DNA of 64,000 bases from Nereocystis luetkeana (taxonomy: Eukaryota; Sar; Phaeophyceae; Laminariales; Laminariaceae): the NCBI GenBank assembly GCA_031213475.1, contig JARUPZ010000002.1:4969049-5033048 (forward strand), written 5' to 3'. Of the stretch, positions 26,266 through 37,900 are shown in pieces. The number at the start of each line of letters is the position of its first letter. The stretch's first letter is position 1. The position numbers and the translations under genes were made by a program. A model generated the notes under the pieces. That model did no database searches. It was not told the DNA's origin and worked only from the letters and a program-made list of their open reading frames with translations.

Positions 26266-27689
26266 AAAAAAGAATGTCAGATGTACGTGCCGTACATATT
26301 TCATTTCCAGAGCGAACCCGTATCTGGCATGAAGCTGGTATGAAGCTATATAGTATACCGCCGGTTATACCATATGTATACTATCATCGTGCATAGGGAT
26401 ACGCGTGTGGCCCGTGTTGTGCGCCGCAGGCGCGCAAGCCCCCCGCAGGGAACTTGCGATATACCTGGTATGCGCGAATATATTCCCGAAAAACAAGTAA
26501 CAAAGTGCGTTTAAACGCCTCCCGAACCCCGATCAGGCGTGTATCGAGATCAGAACCCAATTTTAATCTGTTGTACTACAGGCGAAATGTAAAGGGGCTC
26601 GAATTGTTTTTCGCCAAAAAGGCGGATTTGAAAAACAATGTTGAAAAAAAAAAGGCCTACGGGGAACAAAAAGGCCGCAATTCTTTCTGGGGCCTGCGGC
26701 CCAAAAAGTTGCGCACCCAAAATCGCGCGTTGCGCTGAACCCTCGCCGGCTGTTGCGGAAAATGGGTATTCTGACCAACAGGTTGTGCCAGCGTGCGAGC
26801 GCAACAGCTAATTAAATCCCTGCTGTGTAGTACCCCTCTACCCTATATGTGTATGTGTACGAAATATGCATATTATGTTTGTGTGCTGTGTTGTGCATAC
26901 TCCTACAACCAGTATGCTCTCCGTCGTCTGCCCCCGACGCGATGCTTCGTTGTGTCAATACTCTCTCTGCTCTTCGCGTAAACAGGGAGCATACGACAGC
27001 CGGTAGTCAGTTGTGCTTCATGTAAACTTCTCGACTTCTAATGGAAAGCTGTGTACGATACATGTTCTTGAGCGATTATGCCGACCAGGGTCCGCTGCGA
27101 CTTTTCTTCCCTCTTCCCCTCGGCCGCTTCGTGTTCAGCAGGGATGGGTGGCAGGCTCGTTTGCCTGGCGTCTGCGTCACACTCCATCATACAAGCACGC
27201 GCGATCGAAGTATCGCATGCAGCTTGAAAACACAAATTTGAGGGGAATTTTACTTATTTTCATTATTTAATGCATCCTTGGCACCAGATAATATACATGG
27301 TTGATGCTCTAGTGGCGTGCAGAGCAAGTGAGCGCAGCGCAAACTTGAGCTGATTTCGGAGCGATGGCGTCCTTTCCCTCTGCACTCCGTACTGGTGCAA
27401 TGCAACTCCCGCAAGACTTGCAGAGCTGATGACTTACCCAGCCCACCCATCCACCAACCACCCAACCATTCACTTACCCGGCGCTACCCCCCTGTCCCTC
27501 TTCCTCCTGTGCGCGGCTTGTGTGATGCGCATACCAGGATTTTTGTATTGGCTCCCTTCGCCAACAATCTGCCCACACACCTCAACATCGTTCTCCGTGG
27601 TTTTGACGAAGACAGGCTCACTAGAGTCGCGTCCGCACGGCAATCAACTTCGACTACGGGTGGTGGGATCTCACGAGCGCCGTCGCGAG
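26266..27689. other. No gene recognised; upstream flank of the bZIP gene
   Basis: No domain-bearing ORF. An open frame continues upstream of the chosen bZIP start as far as 27429, but its N-terminal 87 codons look like random Pro/Ser/Thr sequence. Confidence 0.5.
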
Positions 27690-28790
27690 ATGGACGACCA
27701 ATACCCTCGCGGGGGGGAGGGCAGTAGAGCAGGAGAGGAGCGAGCCGCGCCATCCGCCAATGACGTCCAGACTAACTCTAGCCAAGAATTACCACCGTTT
27801 GATGACGTACCAGCATCGACAGCTACAAGAGCGACATCGGCCACCGCCACCTCTACCACCGTCACATCGAAATGTCCAGCAACCGCGGTGCGTAGAGGCG
27901 GCCTGGGAGGGGTGCTCTTCGTCAACCCCGATGCCGCGCAGGCACGCGCGCACCGAAGGGACAAACTCGACGCGTCGCGCTCAAGGGCTGCATATTCCGT
28001 ACCTCGCAGCTGCGACCCAAACACCGCACAACGAGACCACCGCCTGAAGGAGATCCGGCGAGGAGAGCGGGCACTGAGGAACCGGGAGTCTGCCGCCCTC
28101 TCTCGAAAGCGCAAGACCAACCGCGTCGGAGAGCTCGAGATTCAGGTGGAGATCCTCGAGGAAGAGAACCGCCGGCTGCGTCTGCACGCCGCTCACCTGG
28201 AGCGCAGCGGTATTGATGACAACAACGGAATAAACCCCCCACCCATGCCTGCCATCTTCCCTTCCACATCATCCGTAGTAGACGAGGAAGCGCGGGGGCG
28301 ACAAGCCCCGGCAAAAAATATTCTACTGACGCCGCCGTCGCCGCCGGCAGCGGCCGCGGTTGAGCAAGCGTTGATCGAAGAGGGAACGGGAACCAGGTCG
28401 GCGGTAACAGTGGCGTGCGGTGCGCAGCAGCAGCAGCAGCAAGAGGAGGGGCTGCCGGCGGGGGTTTGGACGCACAATGGGGCGAGCACGAGGCCATTCT
28501 ATTCCGACAGTAGCGAGTTTTGTTCCGACAGCAGCGACGCGGAGGACACCATCGATCGCCTTTTCGTTGCGCTGATGGCACAGGAAGCAGCAGCACGAGA
28601 AGGAGGAGGAGGAGGAGGCAGGGAGGAAGAACGGGGGGCGGCCAGCAGCACGGTGGTGGGCGCGGGACTCGCGGTTCTTCAAGGCGGCAAGGGGGGGAAG
28701 TATGCTCGGTTTGACCAGAATGGTGCTCGTCGGGGGATGTTGGCTCATGTCAACTCCGTGTTTGGCTACGAGGCGGCGGGAAGAGGATAA
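27690..28790 (+). CDS. bZIP transcription factor
   Basis: Intact single-exon frame of 366 codons, nuclear by inference. Residues 1-115 are Ser/Thr/Ala-rich with an Arg patch at about 88-100. The basic region at about 121-142 carries the bZIP signature N131-x7-R139 within RNRESAALSRKRK. Leucines at 149, 156, 163 and 170 form a four-heptad zipper, so it should bind DNA as a dimer. The tail is low-complexity: Pro/Ala (211-223), Q5-6 (246-251), an acidic Ser/Asp stretch (272-288), and Gly6 (305-310). Such tails are typical of activation or disordered regions. I chose the ATG at 27690 because the frame upstream looks non-coding; an in-frame start at 27429 (87 codons earlier) cannot be excluded. 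No partner gene lies nearby. Target genes cannot be inferred. Confidence 0.88.
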   Translation: MDDQYPRGGEGSRAGEERAAPSANDVQTNSSQELPPFDDVPASTATRATSATATSTTVTSKCPATAVRRGGLGGVLFVNPDAAQARAHRRDKLDASRSRAAYSVPRSCDPNTAQRDHRLKEIRRGERALRNRESAALSRKRKTNRVGELEIQVEILEEENRRLRLHAAHLERSGIDDNNGINPPPMPAIFPSTSSVVDEEARGRQAPAKNILLTPPSPPAAAAVEQALIEEGTGTRSAVTVACGAQQQQQQEEGLPAGVWTHNGASTRPFYSDSSEFCSDSSDAEDTIDRLFVALMAQEAAAREGGGGGGREEERGAASSTVVGAGLAVLQGGKGGKYARFDQNGARRGMLAHVNSVFGYEAAGRG

Positions 28791-30329
28791 GCATCGTAGG
28801 TCCATTCTCTATACGAGAGGTGGCGAGCGGAGCCTTCTAGGGGTTCGAGGTAAACTGGGGGAGCTTACGGGGGGCAAGGCAACGTGGTGAAGAGGGGCGA
28901 CGGTCGCGCGGGGGGTACGGTAAGGTTGTAGGTGGTACCCCAAGAGCTTGTCCGTGCTCCTTTGTATATCACGGGTGACAGTAATATTTGTGTGTGTGTT
29001 GGGTGCTCCAATCTTAGACGGACGAGGTGGTGTGTTTTGCGCACACGCATATCATGCCGTACGTGTTGGACGTAAGGCTGGCGCTACAGCCGCCCCCATG
29101 AGTGTATGTATAACTACTCCAGAGTCGAAGATCAGCCTCTTTTTCGGCAATGCCGGGTACCTTTGACTCTACAAGAAGAGGAGTAGTTCAAGCTGTAGAG
29201 CTTGTGTATGTAAGTCTGTAGTTGTGCGCGGACTGGTTGTATTTATTTGTACCAAGAACCTCTGACGGCAAAGAGGCACGTCTGTCGAGGAGTTTGATGC
29301 CTCTTTTGCAAAGCAGAACTGTGACGGTGGGCAGTATTCATTTGTTCCCTTCTATGAGTCAGTCGCTACGGTGGGCTAGTGGTACTCACGAATGCTGCTA
29401 ACATTTCGTGCTGGAGTTCGGATGGGACCTCTGTGTGTGTTTTGCCGGAACAATAAAAAAACGGAACCAATTGCTGAGAGCGCCTATTACATGATAACGA
29501 AAAGGACCCAACTGCAGAGAGCGCCTATTAATAATAGCGTGGGTAGGCGCAATTTGATGCGAGCCGGCGAGGGAAGAAAGGGCTGATCCCTTCTCGAGAT
29601 AAAAATGCCTTCCAAGGCAGGAACCGTAGTGGGGAGGGAGGAGGGAGAAGAGGCTGCTTTGTGACCCCGCATCCGAGTTACGACTATATAGTGTATGTTA
29701 ATATTATTAAGAAAGAGGGAGAAAGGAAGGGCGAAGATACTAAAAGGGATGGGGGACAAAAAGTGGCCCTAATTCAATCTATAGCAGTACGTATATACGT
29801 ACAGGCAAGACCGCATACCCAACGCAAACGTTAAAAAGCGAGTGTAGTCTACTCTATTAATGCTATTAATAGACCGACGTATTGTATCCCGTAGCTTGCA
29901 AAGTATCAACAGCTACTCGTACCACCGGTTGCACTCACAGCTGTCGTGCGAATTACTACTTGTAACACGTTGCTATTCCTCTGACAGATGGTCTACAGAT
30001 CATCTGCATCTATATAATGATCTAGATCGTTCAAGGCAGATCTGTTCGCGATCTTGTATGATCTACGTAGCTCATGTTGCCGATTCGGACCCGTCTAGTT
30101 TTCACAAGATCTGACTATAGAACATGTTTCCTGTTTTGGGATACGTGTCAGGTAGATATACTTACTGCACAACCTTCACTACATGTCTGATGTGAGGAAC
30201 TACGGGTATAGATGCGCTACAGCATCAATGGTAATAATATTATTAATAGGCTTGCCATCCGACAACAATCAATGTGCAGCATGAGCTTCCACGTTGATCA
30301 CGATCAAAACATTCCTGAAAGAAGGAATC
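28791..30329. other. No gene recognised
   Basis: 3' flank of the bZIP gene. No clear polyadenylation signal was chosen. Scattered short ORFs without domains. Confidence 0.5.
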
Positions 30330-30712
30330 TCGTCAATAGTATCGTCCCTCGCACGGAAAGGCGTCTGCATAGAACGCCTCTTCCAGATCATCTCGGTGAC
30401 TACCCAGGTCGCGATTTCGCGACGAGTACATCGGTATAAACTAGCACTGGGGAACCGCCAGGCCGCTGGGGGGAGGGACGAAGAAGCCGGAGGAATGCGG
30501 CCGATGACCTGGGGATGGAGCGTTGATGAGGAATAGGATATATAGCTAAAATGGAATGATGTGGGCAATGGAAATTGGGAAACGGCTGGCAGAGAAGTGT
30601 ATGAGAAATACTGCTGATTTGCGGAACGATATTCGGTTTATATTGGAATGCCATCTACGCTATAATGCCAGGTATTGTCGGAAGGCAAGCGTAATAATCA
30701 TAATAATAGTAT
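30330..30712 (+). pseudogene. 3' end fragment of the R2-like non-LTR retrotransposon
   Basis: Encodes the extreme C-terminus found also at 55390-55570 (the QIISVTTQVAISRRVH region, then an Arg/Gly/Glu-rich tail ending WGWSVDEE). It continues into the same 3' UTR (AAATTGGGAAACGGCTGGCA, TTTATATTGGAATGCCATC) and ends with GGAAGGCAAGCGTAATAATC and a short AAT tract. Strongly 5'-truncated, as is common for LINE copies. Confidence 0.87.
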
Positions 30713-31802
30713 CATGATCCGAGTAAGGAGTGAACAAGTGTACTTGAAGGTAAAACATACCTGGTAGTATATAAAGAGTGAGGACGCGCCCAAGAGGTGT
30801 GTGTGGGCAGAACTCCTCGAAGGGGTGTGAACTCTCGCCCGAAGGAAGAAGGATGCGTCAGGAAGGATGCATGCGCAGCATGTGTTCTGGCCGCGGAGAG
30901 CATGACGGAGTGACCCTTGAGTAGCATCGATTGCGTGACTACGCTCATCCTTAATCGGCGCAAGGATGTATGTACGTAAGTAATTGATTGTTGAAAACGG
31001 GTCCACTCCTCCTCCGATCCGTTTATTATACATACGAACGTGACAGCAGTTTATTTGGTGTATTTCCGGCCTTCTGAGTCATTTTTCTGAGTCATTTTCT
31101 TTTAGTTGTGGGTGGGGGGATTATTCAACCATGCCGCTGTATACAGCAGTAGGATTAATAGTATACCTGTACTTTACGGCAGGTAGACGTGCCGTTAGCC
31201 TGCATGGTTCCACGTAGCGGAGAGATGTCTCTTAGAGAGAGAGGGTGCAATTGGGCAGTGAAACTAATACCGCAGGTACCAGCCGCAACTACTTCTTATT
31301 TTATCATCTTCGCTTGCTTTTATCGGTCAAGATGAGCAATGTTCCGTCTCATGGCACCCTGCTGGGGTTTTGTCTTTTCTTGTCTCTTGTTTGCGCATTA
31401 AGCAATAGGCCAAGACTCGGTCGAAGAATGCTCGCCTTCCACAGGAGTGCACACTATTATTATGTGAGGCTCTGTTGGTTGTAGGATGTGCAGTAGGTTC
31501 GAATCTCACCTTGCCTCGTATTTGTTGATAGAGCTGTACGTAGTATTCCACGGGCGAATGATCATATTCCATTTAATAATAGAATAATAATGTCTCTCCA
31601 GCGCACACGCTCGAACACAACAAATATGAGGCAAGGTGAAATTCGAATCTATGCCGCACATCGTACAACCGATACCAGGTTAGGTATTAATAGCATGCTT
31701 AGCGAGGGGTGATACTATAAATAAATGGCTTATCGGGTATTATAGGCAAATGTTTAATATTTTACCGGTCCCCCAACGTACTACGTGCACGTGGCGTTTA
31801 TC
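30713..31802. other. No gene; inverted tRNA-like fragments
   Basis: Two B-box-like stretches face each other: GTAGGTTCGAATCTCACCTT near 31494 and its complement near 31635. They lie within about 190 bp and share the word CAAATATGAGGCAAGGTGA in inverted orientation. Otherwise featureless. Confidence 0.5.
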
Positions 31803-32090
31803 GGCGGGGCATGGGCCGTTGGTCGCGCGTTCGAATCTCACGTCCACCATGATGAACTCGCTTTTTTTTAAAGAAACGTGAATTTCCTCATCGTCAAGAA
31901 TCTGATAAAAACACCCTCCCTGGGTCCCCAGGGATTGTCAACAACACCGGACTAGACACGTATACGGCACCATACCAAGACCAAGGACCCCGCTGTTCCG
32001 AAGGGGAAGAGAGTGCCATAAGGCTTATATTGGGTATAGGCGACCTGTTAACCTTTGAACAGTCCATATAGCCCAACGGACTACGAGTAT
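31803..32090 (+). repeat. SINE family B, copy 2
   Basis: B-box GCGTTCGAATCTCACGTCC, body (GTGAATTTCCTCAT, CCTGGGTCCCCAGGGATTG), then the next leader (GTGCCATAAGGCTTATATTG) and A-box (ATAGCCCAACGGACTACG). Confidence 0.78.
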
Positions 32091-32888
32091 TTTACGATTA
32101 ACAAACAGTGATCCCCGGGGATCAATGCCGTAGGGCGAGAATTATCGAACCCAAAGGGATAGTTTTTGTTGAGTAGCTGGTATATACGAAGTATGGCAAT
32201 AACCACTGGTTTTAGTTACGCATACTTGCAGCAGTGCGAGCAGTAGTCACGTGACCATGTACTGTAGGCCATTGGGTAGTGCTACTCAACCAAACAGACT
32301 GCGCGTTTCATGTATACCTGGTATATTTTATACCTTACTTGTGTACGGTACACGGAAACTGCACGCTCTATCTCGTTTATGTAAATATATGAACATATGG
32401 TATGGTCCAATCTGCCAGTATATGCGCTGAGGACTAGATACATGTACTATGAATCGAAAACCATCATAAATTCGTAGTAGCCCAAATCAGCGGGTGGCGA
32501 TCGGAGGCGGGGTGGCCGAGTCTGAGGTGATCGCGGAGTCTATCCATACGATCGTCGATTATTATTATGATGTGGTGTTATGGTGTCCCGTGGTCAAACG
32601 GAGACACTTACCTTATATGCAATGGTTGGGTTTGGCCCTACTGCCCTGCTGCGTGTGCGATGATGCCGGCTTCATTTTATACATGCCAAGGGCGCGAGAA
32701 TGTTGTGGCCGTTCAATTTCTTCTTGTTTTCGTTGCTGTGGTGGTGAACCCTATGACCGAAGGGCAGTTTTGCTCTCTCTCACCCCTGCGTGTTTTTTTT
32801 TTTTTTTTTGCTCATCCCATTTATTATCTTCGCCAATCTTCTTCTCTCTCTCCTTCCAACTCGTAACTCAGATCCGGGATCACATAGC
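32091..32888. other. No gene recognised
   Basis: Contains a T15-16 run near 32796-32811. A 153-codon ORF at 32494-32955 has no recognisable domain and runs into the next SINE. Confidence 0.5.
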
Positions 32889-33230
32889 TGTTATAAGGAT
32901 TCCCTTGGGCAGGGTAATCGATCGGTCTTTTACCCCTGTAGCTCAGTATAGGTAACACCTTCACATTTGACGTCGTCCAGGTCACGGGTTCGAACCCCAC
33001 ATCGAACGTTTCTTTTACAGAAACGCTTGCGCGTACACACCTAGAAAACACATCTCCCTGGTTCCCCAGGTAATGAAACGAAGCGGGTAGGTTAGCGTAC
33101 GGATGTATACGGTTCCGACGCCCCAAAGATCCCGCCGTTCAGAGGGGGGGAGAGTGTTATAAGGATTCCCTTGGGCTGGGTAATCGATCGGTCTTTTACC
33201 CCTATAGCTCAGTAGGTAACACCTTCACAT
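32889..33230 (+). repeat. SINE family A, copy 3 (best B-box)
   Basis: A-box CTGTAGCTCAGTATAGGTAAC, B-box ACGGGTTCGAACCCCAC, hairpin word TTCTTTTACAGAAACGC, body to CAAAGATCCCGCCG. A second truncated leader plus head follows at 33155-33230. Same arrangement as the 8492 copy. Confidence 0.83.
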
Positions 33231-33943
33231 AGCAGGCTCTTCTCCCCCCTTCCCGCTACGGTACGTGCCTTCATTTTTATCGCGAGAATATTTCAGCCTT
33301 TTCTTCCCTCGTCGACTTGCATCGAATTGTGCCTGCCCACGCTGCAAGGCGCTCTCAACAGTTGAATCCTTTTGATTTTTAATTTTGCAAATAAAGTCAA
33401 AAGTCCGACCCTCCTGGGGCTCGAACCCAGGACTCAAACACAACAAGTAGAATTCGACGTTAACCACTTGAGCCACCGGGGCGAGCAACACATCATATAT
33501 GTCATGTCATATCATATACTTCGTACATATATCCAGAGTCAAGTTGGAGCAGGGCTCAGGTCCGGGTGGGTGGGATCACCGTACCAGGCGGGATCACGGC
33601 GACATCAAACCAGATTTAGCCCTGCTTTTTGGACATATTCCCAGAATTCTGCACCTCCTTTGAAACACTTGCAAGTTAGTTGCAGATCCCAATTCCCAGC
33701 ACCTCTCTTCCTCAAAGCAATAAGTGAGACAACAAGCCTCTTTTTTTTGTGCCAGAGGTGTAGTTGATGACGGCTGTAGGTGCTACGGTAGATGTACGAA
33801 TCGCCCACATTTTTGGAGACGCCGAACTCGAGGTGCTCTATACCTCACAACCAAAAACTGTTTCGAGCAGAGCAAAAAGTGAAAACGATTAGCAATCCCA
33901 AACCCTGGGCAGGTGTGTCCCGAATCATTGCTACCGTTATTAA
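33231..33943. other. No gene; one tRNA-like segment
   Basis: The tRNA-like segment at 33408-33490 is listed separately. The rest has no recognisable gene. Confidence 0.5.
33408..33490 (-). other. tRNA-like sequence, probably SINE- or pseudogene-derived
   Basis: On minus: GGTGGCTCAAGTGG (A-box), then CTGGG-TTCGAGC-CCCAG, a perfect T-arm, about 45 nt later. The sequences expected to form the acceptor stem (GCCCCGG and GAGGGTC) do not pair well, so I do not call a functional tRNA. Confidence 0.5.
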
Positions 33944-34056
33944 TATTACGGGGGACCATAGTAAAAATAGGACCTACGCTACACACAAAAAACTACATAT
34001 TTCCCTACTTGTACTAACAATATTTGGCCCTATTTACTATGAACCCCGTACTAATA
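33944..34056. mobile_element. MITE family M1, copy 9
   Basis: Ends TATTACGGGGGACCATAG and, degraded, TATGAACCCCGTACTAATA. The interior matches the family. Confidence 0.83.
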
Positions 34057-34166
34057 GTGGTATTCCGACGATATTGGGCTCAGGAGCCCGGTCGGCCAAA
34101 ATGTTCTGCGCATATAGTGCGAACGAAAGATGTCAGGAGACCCGTCAAGCAAGACAAAACGTGCGC

Positions 34167-34450
34167 TGTTGGTAAGATCAGAGCATGCGAGACACTTTGT
34201 ATCCCTGGACAGGTCTGCTTATTAAGGTTGGTACTCGTTGGTACTCACGTTTGTTGTTTGCTTAGAGATAGAAGAAGAGCAGCTTTATTCTTTTCATGCA
34301 CGACGGAGACTGAGACCACGCTCGCGCCTCTCTGGAAAACCCCTGGTTTTACACCTAAGATACGCCTTCCAAGTACTACAAATACGATCCCAGTGCCTGA
34401 ACCCAGGTAATTACCGGGCTTTCAACCTCATACAAAGCAGTGTCATAACA
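34167..34450 (-). repeat. 3' LTR of the gypsy element
   Basis: Starts TGTTGGTAAGATCAGAGCAT and ends TCATAACA on plus. Matches the 45925 LTR along its whole length, including TCCCTGGACAGGTCTGCTTA and TAGAGATAGAAGAAGAGCAG. Next to its inner edge the element reads CAGAGTGGGCTAG on minus, a weak polypurine stretch also present beside the other family members. Confidence 0.9.
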
Positions 34451-35090
34451 CTAGCCCACTCTGATGAGCCGTATATGCAGAATTATGGGGGTTTCATGGA
34501 AACCCCGATTCCACGAACTAGAACACGAGTCGAAGATGCGGATCTTCAAAACCCACTTCCACACCTCAGAACGGCAAAAGGCAACGAAGCCCGCAAAATA
34601 CGTAAAAATAATGAAAGGAAGGCGTAGCCTTAAGGGGCAGGAAGAAATCGTCAACGAAAAACCATTGCCATGTCACCCGCGACGGGGGCGGGGCGAGGAA
34701 GATGCATGGAAAAGCGAAAAGTGAATATCTAAAACGAGAAGAAAAATAACACGGAAGATGTCAAGAACCACACCGAAAACCCAGCCTACAACTCTGGAAA
34801 CGAGTCCTGTGCCACACATGAGTGGCCCGATTACCCAGACCAGCCCCGACATTGAGCGGGGGGGGTATGCGTAGGCAGGACAAAATACGCGAAAACCAAG
34901 CCCAGGAAAAAACAAACGAACAACCCAGGAACACACCTGCCAGAAAAAAACCCAACCCGATAACTCGGAAAACGTCAACAAGTAGAAAAGCCACGGCCCA
35001 AAGTCCAGGAAAACGTCAAGAAAGAAAAATATCGAGTGCAGCAGAGAAGCGACAGTCAGCTATCCACGGCGGCGCCTCGAGATTCGTCTA
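34451..35090 (-). other. 3' non-coding region of the gypsy family
   Basis: The segment reappears at 46893-47166, 48321-48600, 52636-52854 and 53560-54090, always directly beside an LTR. Shared words include GATGAGCCGTATATGCAG, CCACTCTGATGAGCC, CTTAAGGGGCAGGAA and CCTGTGCCACACATGAGTGG. No conserved frame is seen. Probably a 3' UTR. Confidence 0.75.
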
Positions 35091-35310
35091 CGTTACGCTG
35101 GACCCCCTGTGCAAACGCGATAGCCAAGTGAATTTGCAGACACCAAGAGCCCCGTACAGCTCTCTTCGAAGTCGTGTAGTGCGCCAGAGAAGGAGGAAGC
35201 TTGACCGGTCCCGGGTCGTCCAAAATTCAACCAAATAAACTCCATCCGTGGGCGTAGTCGCGCTGATTTTCCCGAGCCACCACAGACCGTCGTCGCCCTT
35301 GTACCAAAAA
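35091..35310 (-). pseudogene. Tudor-like C-terminal segment of the gypsy integrase
   Basis: On minus the protein reads LPNGAHFWYKGDDGLWWLGK, then a short gap, then GVYLV and, after a frame change, an ILDDPGPVKLP segment. The aromatic-rich W-Y-K...L-W-W-L-G-K pattern followed by Y-L-V...D-D-P-G resembles small SH3/Tudor barrels; assignment by pattern only. A single frame change near 35222 breaks it. Such C-terminal modules can steer integration to chromatin marks (inference). Confidence 0.55.
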
Positions 35311-35403
35311 TGGGCCCCGTTGGGAAGCACGGTGTTGCAGTGTCGGCGGAGCCAGTCGGCGTGCGAGACGCAGCCATAGCCGGGTGCCAGAAACCGCTCG
35401 CCA

Positions 35404-36033
35404 TTACTCCGAGAAAACTCCCGTTGTGCCGCGCCGATTCTCATTCGGCGGTACAGGCGGTTGGTTTGACGGTGCTGGTTCGGGGTGCCGGCCCAGCAAG
35501 CGCCAAATTGCGCGGCGAGAGAGCTGAAGGTCCATTTCTAGTTCCCAGGATGGGCGGGGTAGTCCTGTCCAGTGCGTCTCGCACATCACCGCGATGATGC
35601 CACCTCGACCTCGCACCGATTGGTGTCCGGTAATCTTTTCCACGTCGAGTCGTTGAAGAGGGGTCGAAACGTCGTCCTGGGTGACGTGGTACGGGGGAGA
35701 TTTCTTGGAGAAATTGTTGAGCACATACTGCGTTAACCCCGCTGGCAAATACTTCGGCATATCGCTACGGTCGTGGAAATTGGCACAGGGCTTGCAGCGT
35801 TGAACTGATACGCGCCGGCGAGCATTCACGCCGGCTTGTCGGAAGGGATATCCAAATACAGGAGCTTTGTCCCAAGAGGAGATCCGTCCGGGGTGTCCGC
35901 TGAGGAGCAGGGGCCAACTGCGAGAACTTGGTAGGGGCCTGTTCTGTTGAGTGAGAGTTTGGCCTTGAGGATCTTGGTGTCCGTGTCGGTCTTCGCGCCT
36001 TGGCGGATGATGGCCGCCGTATTGTACACCCAC
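35404..36033 (-). pseudogene. Chromodomain-like segment of the gypsy integrase tail
   Basis: Frame of 209 codons in a different phase from the integrase core. Its middle reads VEKITGHQSVRGRGG, then the IIAVM stretch, W-T-G-L, PSWE and L...AI. This matches the order of a chromodomain (E-K-I-L..., R-G, V-x-W/Y-x-G, TWEP, I...Y). Chromovirus-type Ty3/gypsy elements carry such a domain after the integrase, where it binds methylated histone tails. Weak similarity, so moderate confidence. Confidence 0.55.
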
Positions 36034-36749
36034 GCCCAGCCGCCATCGTCAAATTTGGGGACTGGACGCAGAATGTCGGCGAGGGCGGAGTTGCGGCGGT
36101 TTACGCGAGCAACAGTGAGGGCGTGGGGTTCGTGAACGATATCGTACGCGCGCTGCTGGCGGTCCGTCGCCAAGTCGCAGTAGGCGAGGTGGTCGCAGGC
36201 CAAGCTCTGGTGGCCGGCGACTCCAGCACGCTCGAAAACCGTGAGGGGGAGGCGTGACAGCCGACCCATATAGACCTCGTTGGGAGCCTAATCCGTGGTG
36301 GCACTGACCGAATTGTTGCACGTAAACCCGACTTGAGGGAGCTGTTCATCCCAGTTGTTTTGGAGCTCGTTGACGACCATTGCCAGCATCTGGGCCATCG
36401 CGTGGTTTACACGTTCCACCCCACCGTTGCCGTTTGGATGGTAGGAGCTGGTGGCATTTTTTTTATCCCCGAGAAGCTGATATACGGCGTGCGAAAGCTT
36501 GGAGCAGAACTGAAGGCCGTTGTCTGAGAGGATGCTGCGTGGGCACCCCCACAGAGGAATATATCGGTTGATGAGAATGTTAGCCGTGCCCTCAGCGGTG
36601 AAGCCTGCCGCTGTGATGGGGTACATAACGACAGGGCGGCTGAAACCATGAGTGAAAAACAAGATGTAGGTATTTCCTCGAGGCGTCACCGGTAGAGGGC
36701 TGAACAAGTCGATACTAACGGCGATGCCGGGCCCTTCTGGCGAGGGCAA
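35826..36749 (-). pseudogene. Gypsy integrase catalytic core and C-terminal part
   Basis: Counting from 36749, D14 (SIDLFSP), D76 (LSDNG) and E112 (GVERVNHAM) give a DD35E triad with exactly 35 residues between the second Asp and the Glu. The catalytic triad is therefore intact. An in-frame TAG near 36286-36290 separates the core from the C-terminal region, which continues in the same frame to 35826 (the KFDDGGWAWVYNTAAIIRQG region, LNRTGPYQVLAV). Catalyses cDNA insertion in active relatives. Confidence 0.9.
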
Positions 36750-36761
36750 TGTGATGGGGGG

Positions 36762-37136
36762 TCACCGGACCGTCTGCCGCAACGGTTTCCGTGCTTGGCA
36801 CTTCAAGAAGTTGCGTAACCACCACCGGGTGCAGATGCTCATACCCATCCACCAGTAGAAACGTTCGAGCATACGTAGGGTGCGCGCGGTTCCTAGGTGG
36901 CAGGAAGCAGTGAAATGGCAAGCCTGCATGACCCAGGGGCGCATGAGTAGCGGCACATAAATACGAATAGGCTCGTCGTTCAATAAACAGGTCGTACGAC
37001 CCACCGGGCGTTGCGTGTCTGGGGGGACGGCTGCCGGACGAGTAGAACGATGCCCGCGTCGGTGGTGTGCAAACGGCCTGTGGTAACCAGCTCCTGAGCC
37101 TCCGAAAAGGGAAGGCGCTGGTGGGAAGGAAAACAC
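36762..37136 (-). pseudogene. Integrase N-terminal zinc-binding (H2C2) region
   Basis: Contains H-x5-H (HFTASCHLG) followed about 30 residues later by a C-terminal LKCQARK, as in gypsy integrases. The expected first Cys of the C-x2-C pair appears to be Phe here (LRNFLKC), so zinc binding is probably lost. Lies in a different frame from the core at 36288-36749. Confidence 0.78.
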
Positions 37137-37319
37137 GACAAAAAGTCGGCTGGCAGCACTTCCGCCCGGCCAAGGGCTATATAGCGCATGGCGGCGTTAC
37201 GCTCGGCCTGTTGTTCGCAAGCCCAGTCGGCGTGCGAATAGCACGCTGCGAAAGCACCGAGCTGAAATTCGGCAGCTGCGCCGAGGGCGTCCAAGTCAGT
37301 CTTGGTAACGGCCGGTGCA

Positions 37320-37900
37320 TCAGTTGGCGGCGGAAGCCGTGATTACCACGGGTCTCGGCGCGGTCGCGGTCTGACGGGATGGGTATCGTCGGGACCGACG
37401 AAGCGGCAGGAGCCGGGGCCAAAACGACGGGTGCAGGCGGCCGCGGCCGTGGGGCTCGCGGCGGGGCAATAGCACGCCGGGCTGATGGTCTAGGGGTCCC
37501 GCCGGGCCCGAAGCCATAGTCGATAGCAGGCGGCGCGGTGCCAGCGGCGGCGGCTGTTCGTCGGCGCGTCCGAGTGGAGATGCGGCCGGAAGACGGCAAA
37601 ACACACGGAGGCGCCGGGTTGCCAGGCGGCGATGGAGCAGACGCGGCCGGATCAGTGATCACAGCGGAATCTTTTCCCCAGTGCTCGTTGGGGGAGGAGC
37701 GCGCTGGACGACAATCGTCGCTGCAGCGCGGGCTTCTGCAGCGCCCTGGCCTGGAGGGGCAGACGCGGCCGGAGCAATGCTCACGGCGGAATCTTCTCCC
37801 CTATAAATTTCTCGTCGGGGGAGGAGCGCGCTGGGCGACAAACGTCGCCGCAGCGGGAGCTTCTGCAGAGCCCTGGTCGCCCCCGGAGGGTACGACAAAA
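37320..37900 (-). pseudogene. Pro/Ala-rich linker between RNase H and integrase
   Basis: Low-complexity Pro/Ala/Arg coding potential on minus. Contains an imperfect ~124-bp tandem duplication: plus words AGACGCGGCCGGA, CAGCGGAATCTT and GGGGGAGGAGCGCGCTGG recur at about 37637-37760 and 37760-37880. Long linkers here are unusual for gypsy pol. Confidence 0.6.

Noticed and set aside
27429..27689. N-terminal 87-codon extension of the bZIP gene
   Set aside because: Composition looks non-coding and an ATG at 27690 opens a typical acidic/Ser-rich start; noted only as a possibility.
33408..33490. Possible functional tRNA gene on minus
   Set aside because: The T-arm is perfect but the acceptor stem does not pair; kept only as a tRNA-like segment.
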